This document shows positions 1 to 9,708 of a DNA stretch of 35,669 bases, piece after piece. The position numbers were made by a program, and so were the translations under genes. How positions within the stretch are numbered: position 1 is the stretch's first letter; each line of letters begins with the position of its first letter. This DNA is from a virus: positions 1 through 35,669 of the IMG/VR virus record IMGVR_UViG_3300028393_000186, one strand, 5' to 3'. The notes beneath the pieces were generated by a model. It was not told where the DNA came from. It did not search any database and saw nothing but the letters and a program-made list of their open reading frames with translations.

Positions 1-295
1 CACTCCACATTTTTTTGTTGTACTTATTGTCTTTTATTTCGTTAGAACATTTAGGGCAGACATCAGGCATTCTTAATTCTTTTAAAGCAGCTCTAATAGC
101 ATCTAATGCTTTAGTGGTGTTACTTTTAAATCCTTTAAATTGTTCCCATTCTACACCATTACCGTCAACCCAAACATCTCCCACTTCATGTGTTTCTTTA
201 GTAGCTTCATAACCTACAGATGTTTTATTTTGAGTTCGGTGTGACCCGTCCAACATTTGTCGGATAGCTTTAATATTTTGTAATTTCTTTGCCAT
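1..295 (-). CDS. Small zinc-ribbon protein, partial (runs off left edge)
   Basis: The reading frame opens with ATG at 295 (protein start MAKKLQNIKAIRQML) and stays open to the window edge, giving about 98 residues without a stop. The visible C-terminal part has a CPKC pair near residues 80-83, which suggests half of a zinc ribbon whose second cysteine pair lies outside the window. The middle is rich in W, E and K (DVWVDGNGVEWEQ). I do not recognise a specific function; similar small proteins starting MAKKLQNIKA occur in T4-like marine phages as far as I recall. A TATAAATA octamer lies 29 bases upstream of the ATG, so it is probably transcribed late. It is separated from the preceding gene by 42 bases. 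Confidence 0.8.
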   Translation of the reverse strand, partial: MAKKLQNIKAIRQMLDGSHRTQNKTSVGYEATKETHEVGDVWVDGNGVEWEQFKGFKSNTTKALDAIRAALKELRMPDVCPKCSNEIKDNKYNKKMWS

Positions 296-324
296 AACCT
301 TTTATATAATTATTGATTGATTGA

Positions 325-332
325 TATTTATA
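325..332 (-). promoter_or_regulatory. T4-type late promoter box TATAAATA
   Basis: The minus strand reads TATAAATA, the T4 late-promoter octamer, ending 29 bases before the ATG at 295. A second copy at 26649-26656 sits 28 bases before its ATG, and the window encodes a gp55-like late sigma factor, so the match is unlikely to be only AT-rich noise. Confidence 0.55.
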
Positions 333-337
333 TACTT

Positions 338-2896
338 TTATAGTACATCCGCTACTTTATCTAACGCTCTTAATTTTGCATTTCCTTTCGGAGTACCTGC
401 TTCGCCAGAATTAATTACTAACATAGATTTAAACGTTCCTTTGATTCTATTTTTAGATCTAGTGTTCTTAACTTTTCTTACTATATCATATAATAGCTCT
501 TCAAAGCTACCGTTTATATCGTAATTTTGAAATAATTTTTCTACATCGGACCATTTATATGATGACCAAATATCTGTTCTGTTTAGCTCTTTAAAACCAT
601 CCAAAGTAACAACTCTTAATGTCAATCCTTTTGGAGATAGAACAAATTCAAATTCTTGGTTATCTTCTAGTTCCGGTATATTTGTAATATTTAACCTTTT
701 AAAGATATCATATGGATTTTCTTCAATACACATTGCTTTAGCTAATCCAATTAATAATGCTTGACGCTCTCCTGGAATATCTAAGAATGTAGATCTGTAT
801 GTTAATTCTTCTGGAGATACAACTATCATGTTATCTATTTGAACTGTTAAATCTGGATAACCTTCTATCGGATATTGAGTGATTACTATATCTCCGGTTC
901 CTGCTGTTTTCTTTCCTACGTGTCTGCCACTTCTAAATGGAACAATAACATTATCAGGAAGTGATTTTAAATAATCGGCAAAATCAGCTTTTATTTGTTT
1001 TGTATTAGATTTATCACCGGTTAATTCAATTACTAAATCAATATCTCCATGCCCTTCTTTCTTTTCATGACCTCCAACTACTTCACCATTTTCATCTTTT
1101 GGAATTATATTATATGACCCGGTAATTTTATAGCCTTTATATAATGGATAGGGCTTTAAAACTTTATTAACAAATGAATCAACCGTCGCTTTAACTGCCA
1201 TACTTGGAATTCTGTCTGCGCCAATAGATCCGGATTCTGATAATATTTGATATGATAATAATTTAGAATCATCAGGTAAAAACTTGCCTTTTAATCCCAA
1301 TCTTGCTTGATTAGCGATCCAATAATCTTGTAAATTATCAGGAATGTCTGTTCTGGTAGAATCTAATATCTTTAAATATCTATCCATAATAGCATTATAT
1401 TCTTCTTGAGATAAATTTGCTTTAAGGAATTCCTCTAATTTAAAATAATCATTTAAAATGTCTTTACTTAAATTAAATCCATATATTCTATTCAATAAAT
1501 CAATTGCTTCTTGAGAATTACTTGCAACTTGATTTCCTGTTTCTTTATCTACTACTCCCGTTCCATGTCCAAATGTATAATTCTTATTCGCAAATAATGA
1601 TAACATTAATTGAGTTCTGTGAAGACCTTTTACATTACCAGCATAAGTATTAGAATAATAACTAAATGTAAGCCAATCTAAATTACCTATATTAATATCT
1701 GCTTGCACATATTTAGGAAGTGGAGTTTTATTTGAATCATATTGTTGAATACTACAGAATAATGCACCTGATCCTGATCCTTTTGTATCTACTTCAATAT
1801 CATCGTAAGCATTATTAATTTTGTCTCCTACTAATGCTATTATTGCTCTTAAGTTAATTTTTTCTGGAGATGCATTCTTAGCTCTTTTAGTAAAGCCAGC
1901 AACTAATTCATTATATTTATTTTCATCTAAACCCCATCCTTTAAGATCTGGTGTTTTGCCATCAGGGAAGAAGTTCTTAACATCATATGCTAAATCAATG
2001 TCTCCTGATATTTCCTTTTTACCTACAGACCCTAATTTCTCAAATTGCTTAAAGCTCGCTGCTTTTGCAGGAAATAATTTAGCAAGTCTATCTGAAAACA
2101 CTTCTAACGTAGGTTCTATATCAGATTTTGCTATTGGACCCGTCGTTCCAAATACATTACCGCCTTCACTAATAGGTACACAATTAGGAACTTGCCTTTT
2201 TCCTTTTTTCTTCATACCAACTTGTTTATATCCATCCCAACAATCTTCTTTTAGCAGTTCTTCTAACCACCAATCTTTACTAAATGCTTCTGTCATTGTA
2301 TTTTCTAGTTTATCAAATATATAGTTAGCCATCTTATCAGAATACCATCCAAATATATCTTTAAATAATTGAGTTTTTTCTTCTCTAGTTTTTGTAGTAT
2401 CTCCCAATACTTGCCTTATCATTGACCCTGACATTTCTTTATCAACGTCCGGAATTTTTAAAGATATATGAGGGCCAGTAAGTAAATAACCATGCTTAGA
2501 TAACGGTTGCATATTATTTTGGTTAGATTTATAGTCTTGAAAAAAGCTAAGACTACCATCTTTTTTAGGTCCTATTTTAAATCTAGGATCATTTCCCATA
2601 TCTTTATCGCCAACCATTATTACTGCATCGGTAGTATTACCATCAAATTGGTTATATAGCTCAACTGGGTTGTACGGATTCTTAACTTCAATAATATTAT
2701 CAGGGTTAATACCATAAAGCTCTATAATGGCTTTCTTTTCGGCGAAATTGAATGGTGATTTATCATCAGTTTTATTTGATGTTACGATATAAGTATTTTC
2801 TTTTCCAAATTTGTTTTGAAGCCACATAAATGAAGCTGCGTGATGTTTTCCAAAGGGTTGAAATCTTCCCGGAAAAAGTGCTATTATTTTATTCAT
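338..2896 (-). CDS. Three-domain nucleotidyltransferase fusion (NMNAT-like plus two GDIDL-type NTase domains)
   Basis: 852 residues. Residues 1-165 look like a cytidylyltransferase-fold (HIGH superfamily) domain: PGRFQPFGKHH at 9-19 corresponds to the GRFQPxHxGH nucleotide-binding motif and SGSMIR at 156-161 to the ISxTxIR motif of NadM/NadR-type adenylyltransferases. A Cys-Lys-rich linker follows (219-241). Two regions then resemble polymerase-beta-type nucleotidyltransferases: GS at 289-290 with GDIDL at 298-302 and a possible third acidic residue in VQADINI (397-403); and TGSYN at 592-596 with GDIDL at 617-621 and a later VQIDN. The first domain probably transfers AMP in NAD-type metabolism; the targets of the other two are unknown. 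It follows the tail protein gene at 2912 by 15 bases. The domain calls are motif-based inference. Confidence 0.75.
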   Translation of the reverse strand: MNKIIALFPGRFQPFGKHHAASFMWLQNKFGKENTYIVTSNKTDDKSPFNFAEKKAIIELYGINPDNIIEVKNPYNPVELYNQFDGNTTDAVIMVGDKDMGNDPRFKIGPKKDGSLSFFQDYKSNQNNMQPLSKHGYLLTGPHISLKIPDVDKEMSGSMIRQVLGDTTKTREEKTQLFKDIFGWYSDKMANYIFDKLENTMTEAFSKDWWLEELLKEDCWDGYKQVGMKKKGKRQVPNCVPISEGGNVFGTTGPIAKSDIEPTLEVFSDRLAKLFPAKAASFKQFEKLGSVGKKEISGDIDLAYDVKNFFPDGKTPDLKGWGLDENKYNELVAGFTKRAKNASPEKINLRAIIALVGDKINNAYDDIEVDTKGSGSGALFCSIQQYDSNKTPLPKYVQADINIGNLDWLTFSYYSNTYAGNVKGLHRTQLMLSLFANKNYTFGHGTGVVDKETGNQVASNSQEAIDLLNRIYGFNLSKDILNDYFKLEEFLKANLSQEEYNAIMDRYLKILDSTRTDIPDNLQDYWIANQARLGLKGKFLPDDSKLLSYQILSESGSIGADRIPSMAVKATVDSFVNKVLKPYPLYKGYKITGSYNIIPKDENGEVVGGHEKKEGHGDIDLVIELTGDKSNTKQIKADFADYLKSLPDNVIVPFRSGRHVGKKTAGTGDIVITQYPIEGYPDLTVQIDNMIVVSPEELTYRSTFLDIPGERQALLIGLAKAMCIEENPYDIFKRLNITNIPELEDNQEFEFVLSPKGLTLRVVTLDGFKELNRTDIWSSYKWSDVEKLFQNYDINGSFEELLYDIVRKVKNTRSKNRIKGTFKSMLVINSGEAGTPKGNAKLRALDKVADVL

Positions 2897-2911
2897 ATTA
2901 TATTATAATTA

Positions 2912-5086
2912 TTACGCTAAGGCATATTTGAAAGATACAATACCATCTACGCATTGAATTTGTAAATTATATGTCTTAGTATCGCCCGCGGAGCAAGGAA
3001 TGTTACCAAATAAAGTTTGGTAATATGCTGCCGTTTGCATATTAATTATATTAGCAGTGGCTGTACTTAAACTACTATTAATAGATGCTATAGATGAGTC
3101 TGTAGAGCTTGTATAAGAATTAAATGTAGCGTTTGAAACTCCACCCGATCCTGGGCTGCCGTCAGATACTATTTCTATTTTACCACCATAAGCTGCTTTA
3201 ATAGAATGATAATATGGAGCGCCAGTTTCTATAATCATTCCTGATCCTGATTGTATACTCCCGCTAATACTTTGACTCCCCGACCACATTGCAAATCCAT
3301 TACCTGCTGTATACCCGTAAGTCGATATTTTACTAAGATTGCCATTAAATACTATTCCTGATGTAGATGTTTTCCCTAGATTAAATGAGCCAGGGACTAA
3401 ATTATCTGTACCCTCTAAATAAAAATTACTTCCTGATATTTGTACATTAGTTGCATTACCAGAATCAAATTCATAACTAGTTATTTGACCATTATCATCT
3501 ATAAAATCTACTTTAAAATCAAGAACGTCATTTCTGCTCTTTACGTTTATTGGAAAGTATGAATTAAAGTTCGAAGGATTAAATCCTTGCTCAACACCCG
3601 ATTTTAATGAAATATCGCTAATATAAAAACTACCAGTTATAATTTTAAATACTAAATTAGCAGTACCTGTTTGGGACGCTAAAAAATCAATAGGTAAATT
3701 TTGATAATTTGGGCCATATAAAGATGAATCTAAATAAAATATTCGATCTCCATATCCAGCACTATCATTTTTAAATGCTGACCCTGACATATATACTTCA
3801 ACTATGAAATCCGAATCTTTCTTGTAATTTAAGAATAATCTATAAGGAGACCCTTTTTGAAAGTTAGTAGATATTTTACTAGTAAAAGTTATTGAAGTAG
3901 TTGCTGGGTCTACTATCGGAGTCAATCGTAAAGCATTAAATAAAATAGATGAATCGTATGTTGGGGTTAATAAACCAGCATCATAACTCCAAAAACTATT
4001 AAAAGAACTATTATCTAAAAAATATCCGACATTTTTTCTGTCGTATTGTTGTAATGAAGATGCATTAATTAATAGCTCATTATTTGCTGTAATAGATTCT
4101 CCTACTATTTCATATTGATCTAAACTACCTTGGCTTTTACTATATAGTTTAAGTTTATTTAAATATCCAGATGCGGGATCTAAATTACTTATCTTTAAAT
4201 TAATAAATGATTTATAGTTTTCTGTAGCTGTATTTGTTTGAGCAGGATTATATGTTAAATCATAAGCTGATACTGTTGCTCGTGAAACTAAGGCTTTAAT
4301 TGGATCTGAACCTAAATTAGATATAGATGCTTGCCAAGGAATAGATAATTGAGCTGTCTGAGAATTTATAAAATTAACTATAGATGCTGTAAAAGTATTA
4401 TAACTGCCTGTTGTATATCCCTCAAATGTCGGAGAAAATTCCGTACCCGTCATTTGAATAGTCCCATTTAACATATCATTATTAAATGTAGAACCTATTG
4501 GTATTTCTAATATTGGATATGTATGTTGATATCTATATGTTCCTGTACCAGATACTGTTACTGTAGTAGGAGTACTTAAACTTCTGCTTACATAAGCCAT
4601 TCTAGCTTCGGTAATAGAAATTGTCGGCGGCTGAGCGAATAATACTCTAGAGGTATTTTTTTGGAATCTATTAAAATCTACTATTGTAGAATAACGAATA
4701 CTAAATCTATTTTTAAATTCTTCTGGTATCGGAGATCCATCATAATCTAATTTAGCATGACCTACAAATGTAATTTTTAACGGGCCATTAACTATATTAT
4801 TATAAATATAAACTGTTAATACTCTAATATTTGCTTCATCAGACTGTGAATATTCTGGTGTTTCATAGTATACAGTATTACCATAAGAATCTATAATTTC
4901 AATATTCACATCATTATAGATATCAATATTATTCTCATTTAAATTAAATCGTAATGAGTTCTTTCCAGGGCCAAATATCTTAGGAATATCAACAATATTA
5001 AAATAATATGGCGAATTTGGTAAAGTATCTTCTATGTAAATAGGTATTTGATCTAATCCTCTATAAAATAACTGCTTATTATACAT
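2912..5086 (-). CDS. Large tail/baseplate-associated structural protein
   Basis: 724 residues, beta-rich, full of Ser, Thr, Asn, Gly and short SGS/TGS turns, with no enzymatic motif I can see. The N-terminal 150 residues (starting MYNKQLFYRGLDQIPIYIED) look like an attachment domain. The last 130 residues contain a low-complexity Ser/Thr-rich segment followed by a compact C-terminal end with two cysteines. Composition and position near other tail genes suggest a tail fibre or baseplate-peripheral protein. It lies between the gp47-gp46 fusion (30-base gap) and the nucleotidyltransferase fusion, outside the main tail operon. The start at 5086 follows an AT-only leader without a Shine-Dalgarno site. 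Exact role unknown. Confidence 0.7.
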   Translation of the reverse strand: MYNKQLFYRGLDQIPIYIEDTLPNSPYYFNIVDIPKIFGPGKNSLRFNLNENNIDIYNDVNIEIIDSYGNTVYYETPEYSQSDEANIRVLTVYIYNNIVNGPLKITFVGHAKLDYDGSPIPEEFKNRFSIRYSTIVDFNRFQKNTSRVLFAQPPTISITEARMAYVSRSLSTPTTVTVSGTGTYRYQHTYPILEIPIGSTFNNDMLNGTIQMTGTEFSPTFEGYTTGSYNTFTASIVNFINSQTAQLSIPWQASISNLGSDPIKALVSRATVSAYDLTYNPAQTNTATENYKSFINLKISNLDPASGYLNKLKLYSKSQGSLDQYEIVGESITANNELLINASSLQQYDRKNVGYFLDNSSFNSFWSYDAGLLTPTYDSSILFNALRLTPIVDPATTSITFTSKISTNFQKGSPYRLFLNYKKDSDFIVEVYMSGSAFKNDSAGYGDRIFYLDSSLYGPNYQNLPIDFLASQTGTANLVFKIITGSFYISDISLKSGVEQGFNPSNFNSYFPINVKSRNDVLDFKVDFIDDNGQITSYEFDSGNATNVQISGSNFYLEGTDNLVPGSFNLGKTSTSGIVFNGNLSKISTYGYTAGNGFAMWSGSQSISGSIQSGSGMIIETGAPYYHSIKAAYGGKIEIVSDGSPGSGGVSNATFNSYTSSTDSSIASINSSLSTATANIINMQTAAYYQTLFGNIPCSAGDTKTYNLQIQCVDGIVSFKYALA

Positions 5087-5116
5087 TATATATTAGTTTT
5101 ATTATATATAAATATA

Positions 5117-8100
5117 CTACATGATAGATACTTTAGAAAATCCATCCTCCTTTTTAATATCAATAAAATGCTCAACCATATCTCTCATTATATCTATATG
5201 GGAAATAACCATCATAAAATCAAATTGTGTCTTAAGATAATTAAATAGCAAATATACTTGACCCATATTTTCAGCATCTAACTGAGTAAATCCTTCATCA
5301 ATTGCAATACAATTAGGTTTTGGTAAGCTCGTAATATTGATTAATGAACTTCTAATTGCTAATGATGAAATAAATCTTTCCATTCCCGATGTTAAATCTA
5401 ATGGCCAATAATTATCATCATCATATACTATAAAAGCATTAATATTTTTTTCATCTGTTTGAAGCATAATGCTAAAATCTACTATTTGACCTAATACATT
5501 ATTTATTTCCTGCTCGATTTGAGGCATTACTTTACAAATTAAATCATAAGGAACGCCATTTCTATTTGTTGCAGATAAATATAATTCATAAAATCTATAT
5601 TCTTGCTCTAAGTTTTTTAGTTGATTAATATTTTCGATAGCTAAATCTTTATCTTTCTTCGCTAATTCAATTTCAGTAGATAACGTCGTCATAAAAGAAT
5701 TAATTAATGATACTTCAGACTTTTGATCTTTAAGTAATAGTTTATAAGACTCAATCTTTTTATTAAGATCTAAATTATATTCAACGCTATCTTTATTTTT
5801 ATTATATTCATCAATGCTAAAATCAACAGATTTATATTCGGTCATTAAAGATACTACTTTACTCTTTAATCGTTCAATCTCTAATTCTTTAGCAGATTTT
5901 AATTTATCATAGGACTGCTTTTTAGATAATATGGACTTATATTCATCGCTTAATTTAACATAAGGTAATAAACCTGTTTCTTGTTCTAGTAGAATATCTT
6001 TACTACGGTTTAAATCATCAATTAAAGAATGATGAATATGAATATTTTCCTTTGTTTGAATAGCATCTTTAACAAATATATTATTCATACAATACTTGCA
6101 AGATTCATCGTATTCCAAATCATTCAATTTTCCCATCTTATCTAGAACATGATTCAGTTCTACTTCTTTAATCTGTATTTCTGTTTCAATAGATTTACGA
6201 TCTTGAATGGTTGTATTTAGTGCATTTAACGATCTTTCTATAGACGAAATATCATAAGTATTTACTTTATCTGTTAGAGTTAATATATGATCATTAAAAC
6301 TAGTAATTTCACCATTTAATGCGGTTAAGTTAGTTTTAAGTCCTTCTAATTCTTGATAAATAGACTTCTTTTTCAATTCTAAAGAATTAATATCATAGTT
6401 CGTAATACTTAATGGAATGAGCTTTTCAGCTAATGCAAACATTTCTATATCATTCTTCGTAATATCTGATTCTACAATATCTTTTTGTGATTTGTATTTT
6501 TTAAGCTCTGCAGATTTACTTTTAATGGTTTTATCTGAATCTGCTATCTTTGAGCTAAAGTCTCTTTTTTGATAATCCTTTAATAGTGCCAAAACGTCTT
6601 TAATTTCTTCAGCCGCTATTCTTTGTAAATCATCAAATATATTAATATCCAAAAATTGAGAAAGAAGATCTTTACGTTCTTTTTGAGACATTTCTATAAA
6701 TCCAGAGCTATTATTTTGAGTTATTACTGACGTTAAAATAAAGTCTTTATATGTACCTACATAACCTCTAATAATAGAATTAGTGTCATCTCTTTCTTGA
6801 CCATTTAAAGAAGTAATATTTCCTAGATCATCTACTGAATAAAAATTTACAGTTACTTTAACGTGACCTGTTTTATTCTTAACGCCACTTCTTTCAATAA
6901 AATACTTCTTATTATTAATATCCAATTCCAATTTACATTTAAAGGTCGTCTTTTTATTATTTAAAACATAAGAAGCTTTATCTGTCTTAGTAGATTTATC
7001 AAATATACAATATAATAATGAATCTAGTAATGAACTTTTACCTGCTCTGTTAGAAGCAAATAATCCATAAATACCATTCATTTGTCCAAAATCAATAACA
7101 TTATTTTCGCCATAACTAAACATATTAGAAAATTCAAATCTTCCTAAATTATAAGTTATATTTTTAGATGTATCTATACTTTGAAGCTTAGAATTAATAG
7201 TTCGATTAATATGACGCACCCCATCCAACATAGAATCTTCATCAATATCTAATTTATTAACTAGGTATTCGGTAATAAGAGAATTTTGATATTCTATATC
7301 TCTTACATTACCTAAAGATATTTTTGTTACGTTAGATGAGTCTTTATGAAAGTCTTTTACTTTTTGTGTTACAATATCCAGAACATTATATTTAGATTTT
7401 AAATCAGCTACTAATGTCTTTAATTGAGATGATGTAGTATTTTGAAGTTTTAACTTTACCCTTGCTTTTTTAGGGAATTTAGCTGGATATGAATTTATTA
7501 AACCTGCAGTCGCTTCTAAAGTAATATAACCATAGTCATTTTCTATCTCTACGAATTTTGATTCGCAGGTTTCAATATCCCAAACCAATAATCCGTGGAA
7601 GTTTAAAGTTTCGCCAAAGTTTTGTTGAATAAGACTTGATGCATACGCTATTGTTTTATTAGCATTTAGATATTGAAATTTATGAATATCTCCTAATAAA
7701 GTAATAGCATGATCTGCGAATGTATCTGTATTTACTAAATCATTAGTTAATTGAAATCCTGCATCTGTAGAAGCTTGATTAACTGCCCCGTGATGAAGTG
7801 CTATCTTTATTTTGTCATTTGGAATTTGATTACCTCTAATAAAACTAACTGGCCTATCAGCTACTCCCATAACATTAAAATAAACATTACTAAATTCATA
7901 TACTCCAGTATCTTTTAAATAAAATAGATTAGGATGTTTAATAGCATTAATAATAGGCTCTAACGCATCTAATCTGGTTTTATTATTTAGATTCATATCA
8001 TGATTACCGGTAATTACAATTGTGTCTGTAATATCTGCTAATGATCTAAAGAAGTCTTGAATCAAATTAATTTGTTCAGGCGACATATCTGTTTTAGAAT

Positions 8101-8296
8101 GAGCTATATCTCCTGCTACATAAATAATGGTATTAGGATTTTTATCTTTAAAGTTTTTACAGTATGAATATAACCTAGAAAATACTGTTCTATATTCTTC
8201 ATGTCTTTTTTGAAGTCTGATATGGATATCTGCAAGATGAATAATATACTTAATATTTTCTACAGATGCTCCTTCTATTTTATGAATTGTAATCAT
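5117..8296 (-). CDS. gp47-gp46: Recombination endonuclease, SbcD-SbcC (T4 gp47-gp46) single-chain fusion
   Basis: 1059 residues joining the two subunits of the Mre11/Rad50-type nuclease that T4 encodes as separate gp47 and gp46. The N-terminal metallophosphoesterase has LADIHI (D23, H25), AGDIAH (D63), GNHD (97-100), HHG (168-170) and GDIH (202-205). The Rad50-like half begins near 385. It has a Walker A ASNRAGKSS (414-422, unusual: ASN replaces the common GPN), a Q-loop near 527, a coiled-coil region with a zinc-hook CKYC (733-736), a signature TSGMERF (969-975) and Walker B CIAIDEG (996-1002). The complex resects DNA ends for recombination-dependent replication. The start overlaps the primase stop by 4 bases, so the two are translationally linked. 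Confidence 0.93.
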   Translation of the reverse strand: MITIHKIEGASVENIKYIIHLADIHIRLQKRHEEYRTVFSRLYSYCKNFKDKNPNTIIYVAGDIAHSKTDMSPEQINLIQDFFRSLADITDTIVITGNHDMNLNNKTRLDALEPIINAIKHPNLFYLKDTGVYEFSNVYFNVMGVADRPVSFIRGNQIPNDKIKIALHHGAVNQASTDAGFQLTNDLVNTDTFADHAITLLGDIHKFQYLNANKTIAYASSLIQQNFGETLNFHGLLVWDIETCESKFVEIENDYGYITLEATAGLINSYPAKFPKKARVKLKLQNTTSSQLKTLVADLKSKYNVLDIVTQKVKDFHKDSSNVTKISLGNVRDIEYQNSLITEYLVNKLDIDEDSMLDGVRHINRTINSKLQSIDTSKNITYNLGRFEFSNMFSYGENNVIDFGQMNGIYGLFASNRAGKSSLLDSLLYCIFDKSTKTDKASYVLNNKKTTFKCKLELDINNKKYFIERSGVKNKTGHVKVTVNFYSVDDLGNITSLNGQERDDTNSIIRGYVGTYKDFILTSVITQNNSSGFIEMSQKERKDLLSQFLDINIFDDLQRIAAEEIKDVLALLKDYQKRDFSSKIADSDKTIKSKSAELKKYKSQKDIVESDITKNDIEMFALAEKLIPLSITNYDINSLELKKKSIYQELEGLKTNLTALNGEITSFNDHILTLTDKVNTYDISSIERSLNALNTTIQDRKSIETEIQIKEVELNHVLDKMGKLNDLEYDESCKYCMNNIFVKDAIQTKENIHIHHSLIDDLNRSKDILLEQETGLLPYVKLSDEYKSILSKKQSYDKLKSAKELEIERLKSKVVSLMTEYKSVDFSIDEYNKNKDSVEYNLDLNKKIESYKLLLKDQKSEVSLINSFMTTLSTEIELAKKDKDLAIENINQLKNLEQEYRFYELYLSATNRNGVPYDLICKVMPQIEQEINNVLGQIVDFSIMLQTDEKNINAFIVYDDDNYWPLDLTSGMERFISSLAIRSSLINITSLPKPNCIAIDEGFTQLDAENMGQVYLLFNYLKTQFDFMMVISHIDIMRDMVEHFIDIKKEDGFSKVSIM

Positions 8297-9240
8297 ATAT
8301 TTAATTTATACCTTATCAAATCTGAAAATGATAATGGCTTAGTTTCTTTAATAATTTTAATCATTGGTTCAAATCCAATTTCATTTGGATCTTTTTCTTG
8401 AAGATTTACGAAATATACTATAATGCCTTCTTTCATAAATTCTTCTGCTACTGCTAATGCTTGTTTTTGAGCATCTTTATCTAAGCAAACATAAATTGCT
8501 TTTACCTTTTTCTCTATTAATCTTTTACGCAATTCATCTGGTATTGTTTTTCCAAATAAAGGTATAGCATTTCTTTTAATTGTCATTGCATCTATTGCGC
8601 CTTCAACTAATATTACTGGTAAATTCCAATTTATATAAAGCTCAAATCCAATTATATCTTTACTTACATTTGGATTCTTATGTTTAAATGATGAATCATA
8701 AAAATCTCTACCAACAAAGAAATTTAAACTTCCAGATATATTATAACTAGGTATAATAATCTTATGTTTATATTGACCTGAATTACAATATCCCAAATGA
8801 TATTTAATAATATCAAAATTATTAAATCCTCTATCTTCCCTTAAATATTTTAAAGCATTTCTATAATCCGGAGTATTTTCAGCATCTAAAAAAGACTTAT
8901 ATTCTTTTGGTAATGATAAGTAAGATGATTTATTTCCATGATATTCTGTGAATAGATTATTAATATCCTTTGTAATAACTCCTAAAGCATTATTTAGCTC
9001 TACGATCTTTTCATAACCAGTATTTAATTGTTTATAAAGATTTATTAGTTTACGCCCTTTTCTTTGACAAGTCCAACAATTCCAAGGATTTTCTCCTTTA
9101 CTGTTAGTCACCATTTGTATTTCTAATTTACGTTTATGGTGATTACAGAAAGGGCAGAAATGAGCTACATTACCATTTGAGGTTTTTTTGCCTTTTCCCA
9201 GAACTGATTCTACAGAAGAAATTAATTTAACATTATCCAT
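8293..9240 (-). CDS. DNA primase (DnaG/T4 gp61-like, zinc ribbon plus TOPRIM)
   Basis: 315 residues. An N-terminal zinc ribbon is formed by CPFC (29-32) and CWTC (55-58). A TOPRIM domain follows at about 208-290 with the invariant glutamate in LVEGAIDAM (E213) and the acidic pair LDKDA (D254, D256). This is the layout of bacterial and phage primases that make RNA primers for lagging-strand synthesis; at 315 residues it is close to T4 gp61 and lacks the helicase-binding extension of DnaG. No helicase is fused to it. It overlaps the gp47-gp46 fusion gene by 4 bases and is preceded by the endonuclease I-like resolvase (24-base gap), forming a compact replication/recombination cassette. Confidence 0.9.
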   Translation of the reverse strand: MDNVKLISSVESVLGKGKKTSNGNVAHFCPFCNHHKRKLEIQMVTNSKGENPWNCWTCQRKGRKLINLYKQLNTGYEKIVELNNALGVITKDINNLFTEYHGNKSSYLSLPKEYKSFLDAENTPDYRNALKYLREDRGFNNFDIIKYHLGYCNSGQYKHKIIIPSYNISGSLNFFVGRDFYDSSFKHKNPNVSKDIIGFELYINWNLPVILVEGAIDAMTIKRNAIPLFGKTIPDELRKRLIEKKVKAIYVCLDKDAQKQALAVAEEFMKEGIIVYFVNLQEKDPNEIGFEPMIKIIKETKPLSFSDLIRYKLNI

Positions 9241-9264
9241 CTATAGTAATATAATAAAAATTTT

Positions 9265-9690
9265 CTATTCTTCAAGCCATGCAGCAGGAATTTCTTTTGC
9301 TGCCCATAAATATCCATTTTTATCAGCCCAATTAGCATATGTAGTTTTAGATGCTTTTGATAATTTATTATTGGGAGTTTGAAATAATAAACGAAGATCT
9401 ATATCAGGATTGCTAATTTTTACTAGTAAATGCTTTTTTCTATCAACAGCCGTAAACCTACCTTTAGTTTCGATATACATCTTTTCTCCGTTCCTTTTTA
9501 TTAATATAAAATCTGGAGTATATGATGCTATTCTTTCTGGAATCGTATATTTTAACTTTTCAGATTCATAACTCCATGTATTATCAGTCCTTTTAAGTTG
9601 TTCTGATATTGTATCTTCTAATCCACTACGAAACCCTTTAGATCTTGCTAATGCTCGTATTGAAAATTTCTTAAATGCTTTCTTTGCCAT
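9265..9690 (-). CDS. Holliday-junction resolvase, T7 endonuclease I-like
   Basis: 141 residues, similar along its length to T7 gp3 endonuclease I (149 residues). It has RSGLEDTISEQL around E25, YTPDFIL with D60, YIETKGR with E74 and K76, then DRKKHLL, and ends with an IPAAWLEE tail matching IPAEWIKE of T7. The four residues correspond to the T7 catalytic set E20, D55, E65 and K67. The enzyme cuts branched DNA such as Holliday junctions and replication forks. In T4 this role is filled by the unrelated endonuclease VII, so its use beside T4-like replication genes is a mosaic trait. It lies directly upstream of the primase. Confidence 0.93.
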   Translation of the reverse strand: MAKKAFKKFSIRALARSKGFRSGLEDTISEQLKRTDNTWSYESEKLKYTIPERIASYTPDFILIKRNGEKMYIETKGRFTAVDRKKHLLVKISNPDIDLRLLFQTPNNKLSKASKTTYANWADKNGYLWAAKEIPAAWLEE

Positions 9691-9708
9691 AACTTATTTT
9701 TATTGTTT

